A DNA stretch of 64,000 nucleotides. Source: Mangrovitalea sediminis (GTDB lineage Bacteria > Pseudomonadota > Gammaproteobacteria > Pseudomonadales > Oleiphilaceae). The position numbers were made by a program, and so were the translations under genes. Of the stretch, positions 61,479 through 64,000 are shown piece after piece (positions within the stretch are counted from its first letter, which is position 1; every line of letters begins with the position of its first letter). Location: NCBI RefSeq assembly GCF_002514725.1, contig NZ_NTLB01000004.1:124001-188000 (forward strand), written 5' to 3'. The notes below the pieces were generated by a model. The model ran no database searches, was not told where the DNA came from, and worked only from the letters and a program-made list of their open reading frames with translations.

Positions 61479-63095
61479 CTAGGGCGCCGACTCCCGATCG
61501 TCCGCCACCGGCGCGTCGATATCGACATCCACCTCAGCCTGATCCATGACGGCTTTCGGCAACTCCTTCCGCACCCTCACGCCCAGTTCGACAAAACGGT
61601 TGGCCTGGGAAATCAGGTTGCCGCGACCTCGAGTCAGGGTATTCATCGCCTGGTCGAACGAACCCTGCGCCGTATGTAACTGCTGCCCCAAGCGCTCCAT
61701 ATGCTCGACAAAGACGCGCAGCTTGTCATACACCGCACCCGCGCGATCGGCTATCTGGCGTGCATTCTGGCTTTGCCGCTCGTAGCGCCAGATATTCTCA
61801 ATGGTGCGCAGCGTCGCCAATAGTGTTGTTGGCGTCACCACAACGATCTTGCGTTCGAAGGCATCGGCAAACAGCTTCTCGTCATACTGGAAAGCAGCGA
61901 CAAAGGCCGGCTCGATGGGCATGAACATGAGCACGAAGTCCGGGGAATGGAGACCGTGCAATTGACTGTAATCCTTCTCGCTGAGACTGCGGATATGGGA
62001 CCTCACCGCCTCGACATGGGCCCGCAGGGCCTGGTCACGAAGCTCGTCCGTCTCTGCGCCAACATATGCCTGATAGGCCTCCAGGGAGACTTTTGAGTCG
62101 ATAATAATATGTCGCTCGTCCGGCAGATGGACGACCACGTCCGGTCGCAACAACTGCCCGTCGTGATCCCGGTAACTCCCCTGGGTATCGTATTCCACTC
62201 CCTTGCGCAGACCGGAGCGCTCGAGAACCTTCTCCAGGATCAGCTCCCCCCAGTTACCCTGGATCTTCTTGTCACCGCGGAGTGCCTTGGTCAGGTTCGA
62301 CGCTTCCTCGGTGATCTGTCGATTAAGCTCCTGGAGCGACTTGATCTCGCCACGTAACGCCTCGCGATCGCGGGTTTCGTTGGTGTAAACATCATCGACG
62401 CGCTTGCGGAAGTCCGCCAGTTGATCGCGAAACGGGTTGAGCAGGCTGGATAAGTGGTTCTTGCTTTGTTCGCTGAAGCGCTCGCTCTTCTGATCGAAAA
62501 TCCGGTTAGCCAGATTCTCGAACTCCTGCTTGAGCGCTTCACGGTTCTGTTCCAGCAACCGCAGTTTTTCAGCCGTGGAACGCCGCTCTTCCTCGAGAGT
62601 GACTTCCAGTTCTCGGGTTTTGACCCGTTCAGCGCTTAGCGCACCCTCTATCCCGGCACACTTCTCCTGCCAGCTATCCCTCTCCCGCTGAAGCTCGACC
62701 ACCCGCTTCTCCAGGCCGCCAATATCACCTTCCAGGCGCGACAGCCGTGATTGCTGTTCCAGTAGCTGGCGACGCCCGGTTTCAACTTCGGCCTGTACAG
62801 CGTCATGGCGGGATTCCAGGTCCTTTCGCCCACTTTCCAGATGGCGACAATGCTGTTCATGAAGCGCCCCCTGCTGCTCCGCCTCGCGCAGTCGCACCAT
62901 AAGATGCTCGCCGTTGTCCTGGGCAATGCGCAACTGTTCCTGCAGTTGATCACGCTCTTGCATCAATGCCTCGAGCACACCACCAGAGTGCTGACGCCGC
63001 CACAGAGCTAGCGCCAGCAGAACCACACCCACCAGCAAACCGCCGAGAACCAGTGGATACCACGCAGATAATGCCGTCATTTCAGCCGGTTGCAC
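61479..63095 (-). CDS. rmuC: DNA recombination protein RmuC
   Basis: A protein of 538 residues. An N-terminal membrane helix (about 12-35, PLVLGGLLVGVVLLALALW) is followed by a long coiled coil (about 40-230) and the RmuC domain (about 260-500), recognised from KKIQGNWGELILEKVLERSGL and HIIIDSKVSLEAYQAYV. The latter contains the DSK motif of nuclease-like folds. RmuC limits inversions at inverted repeats. The GTG chosen has AAGGAG eight bases upstream; an ATG five codons further in is possible. Confidence 0.95.
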   Translation of the reverse strand: MQPAEMTALSAWYPLVLGGLLVGVVLLALALWRRQHSGGVLEALMQERDQLQEQLRIAQDNGEHLMVRLREAEQQGALHEQHCRHLESGRKDLESRHDAVQAEVETGRRQLLEQQSRLSRLEGDIGGLEKRVVELQRERDSWQEKCAGIEGALSAERVKTRELEVTLEEERRSTAEKLRLLEQNREALKQEFENLANRIFDQKSERFSEQSKNHLSSLLNPFRDQLADFRKRVDDVYTNETRDREALRGEIKSLQELNRQITEEASNLTKALRGDKKIQGNWGELILEKVLERSGLRKGVEYDTQGSYRDHDGQLLRPDVVVHLPDERHIIIDSKVSLEAYQAYVGAETDELRDQALRAHVEAVRSHIRSLSEKDYSQLHGLHSPDFVLMFMPIEPAFVAAFQYDEKLFADAFERKIVVVTPTTLLATLRTIENIWRYERQSQNARQIADRAGAVYDKLRVFVEHMERLGQQLHTAQGSFDQAMNTLTRGRGNLISQANRFVELGVRVRKELPKAVMDQAEVDVDIDAPVADDRESAP

Positions 63096-63379
63096 CAACA
63101 CCACTCCTTACATAACAAATTTGCCAAGTTTGTCTCTCTCAACCGCCCGGGGCATGCTACATTTGTGGAAGAGACCTTTGTAATCAATTGTTACAAACTG
63201 TTCGAATGATTGATCATGCACGCCATAATACGGGTAGGCTTTCTGGAAACTCCAGTCATGCAGCACCATCCTGCGTCTTCCGTCGTATAACGATCAGGAC
63301 AGTGAAGGAAAACTCGGCTAGATGGGCTGAATGCCCCGATAGAAGCGTGCATGGAGTGCTTTAACCGTTAGAGACCGTC

Positions 63380-63751
63380 GTGGAGTTGGTGGACGTGGTC
63401 CTGAAATCCCTTTGGCGCAGACAGTCACGAGCCTCGCAGGCATCGGAGCCCTCCCAGCGAAAAGCCGGATTTTCGCTGAGCGACGCCTTGAACTACACCT
63501 GTGAACACCACTTGCAACGCCTGCAAAAACTGATAGAACTCCGCTACGGCAACAACTTCGATTATCAACAGGAATTGGGCCTGAAAAAGCTGATCCGCTT
63601 CGCCTCGCAGCTGCAGGAGCAGGACATCCAGCGTGAACTACTTCTTTTCTACCTTAACTGCCCTCCCCAGGTACAAACTTTCCTGCGCAGCACCGATGTG
63701 CTGGACGAAGCACACTACCTGAAAAACACTCCGCTTCCGAAGCGTGACTGA
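63380..63751 (+). CDS. Small hypothetical protein
   Basis: A 123-residue helical protein I do not recognise. The middle (TCEHHLQRLQKLIELRYGNN and LGLKKLIRFASQLQEQDIQRE) forms amphipathic helices and the end is polar. No signal peptide or membrane helix. GTG start with only a weak GAG upstream. It faces the HlyD-type gene, stop to stop. Coding seems likely from its composition, function unknown. Confidence 0.6.
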   Translation: MELVDVVLKSLWRRQSRASQASEPSQRKAGFSLSDALNYTCEHHLQRLQKLIELRYGNNFDYQQELGLKKLIRFASQLQEQDIQRELLLFYLNCPPQVQTFLRSTDVLDEAHYLKNTPLPKRD

Positions 63752-63758
63752 CAGGCTT

Positions 63759-64000
63759 TCAGCCTGCAGCCAAGACTCCCTTTTTCGGCACATCCACGCT
63801 GACGGTACAGGTCATTCCCGCCGCCAGGGTGACCCCTGCCGGAACCCTGACCAGGCGAATACGCACAGGAATCCTCTGTGCCAGACGAATCCAGTCAAAA
63901 CTGGGATTGACGTCAGCCAATAACCCCCGATCCTGGCCATTCGTAATCGCGCGCGCGATTCCCTCGATCCGCCCCTCGAGGCGGGGACCACCGCTCATAA
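63759..64000 (-). CDS. HlyD-family efflux adaptor, C-terminal part (AaeA/EmrA-like)
   Basis: The last 80 or so codons of a membrane-fusion protein; the gene continues beyond the right edge. GPRLEGRIEGIARAITNGQD, then VNPSFDWIRLAQRIPVRIRL and VPAGVTLAAGMTCTVSVDV match the C-terminal beta-barrel of AaeA-like periplasmic adaptors, which link an inner-membrane pump of the PET or MFS type with an outer-membrane channel for export of aromatic acids or drugs. The pump gene is not in the window. Confidence 0.85.
   Translation of the reverse strand, partial: MSGGPRLEGRIEGIARAITNGQDRGLLADVNPSFDWIRLAQRIPVRIRLVRVPAGVTLAAGMTCTVSVDVPKKGVLAAG

Overview
The window reads as a chromosomal segment of a heterotrophic, probably marine gammaproteobacterium, closest in style to Marinobacter or a relative. 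This rests on recognisable gammaproteobacterial proteins (YbiT-type ABC-F, YciO, BolA, TopB, RmuC, and DUF2956-, DUF5062- and DUF2750-like small proteins), a moderately high GC content and conventional Shine-Dalgarno sites. The genus is an inference. I found no rRNA, tRNA, CRISPR array or intact insertion sequence. About 60 protein genes are dense on both strands, with two decayed gene fragments.

Layout. 1-2000: TetR regulator, LolA-like protein and FtsX-type permease in one overlapping operon with a palindromic operator. 2100-6000: a fatty-acid desaturase, SDR and beta-propeller hydrolase-like module divergent from a MarR regulator. 6000-9400: small protein, chemoreceptor, ferric-reductase-like flavocytochrome. 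9700-13650: LytS-type kinase, LytTR regulator and CstA-family transporter, with three direct repeats before cstA. 13690-16110: TetR and thioesterase divergent from an MpaB-family oxygenase, with two palindromes between them. 16300-24700: peroxiredoxin, amino-acid dehydrogenase, orphan LuxR regulator with a degraded receiver pocket, secreted FmdE-like protein, a dihydrolipoamide dehydrogenase remnant, DUF1223 protein, periplasmic binding protein and haloalkane dehalogenase. 25150-27250: Tat-exported molybdopterin sulfite-oxidase-like enzyme with a diheme cytochrome c.

27960-34650: a complete nine-gene N-type ATPase operon (atpDCQRBEFAG order). 34900-36100: a Panacea/SocA-like protein convergent with a ClpP-like peptidase, sharing a long bidirectional terminator. 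36350-41900: small Ser/Gln-rich protein, LysE exporter, YbiT, Zn-alcohol dehydrogenase with ene-reductase, a decayed second alcohol dehydrogenase end, and a divergent LysR. 42800-48960: alpha/beta hydrolase, then an unusual cluster of a PLP decarboxylase, a TPR/ATP-grasp protein and a second fold-type-I PLP protein. This is the best candidate for an undescribed pathway. 48970-52300: YciO, BolA, topoisomerase III. 52600-57630: OmpR regulator, LysM/FecR protein and CHASE2 kinase, a probable envelope-sensing operon with a structured leader. 57700-64000: repeat-bearing lipoprotein, GNAT, TPR-like protein, thioesterase, RmuC, and the end of a HlyD-type efflux protein cut by the window edge.

Regulation is the most legible theme. 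Several local regulators have candidate operators visible in the sequence: TetR at 1972, MarR at 5519, TetR at 14795 and 14836 with a look-alike at 34657, and LytTR repeats at 11224-11279. All functions are read from sequence by eye; no database search was run.
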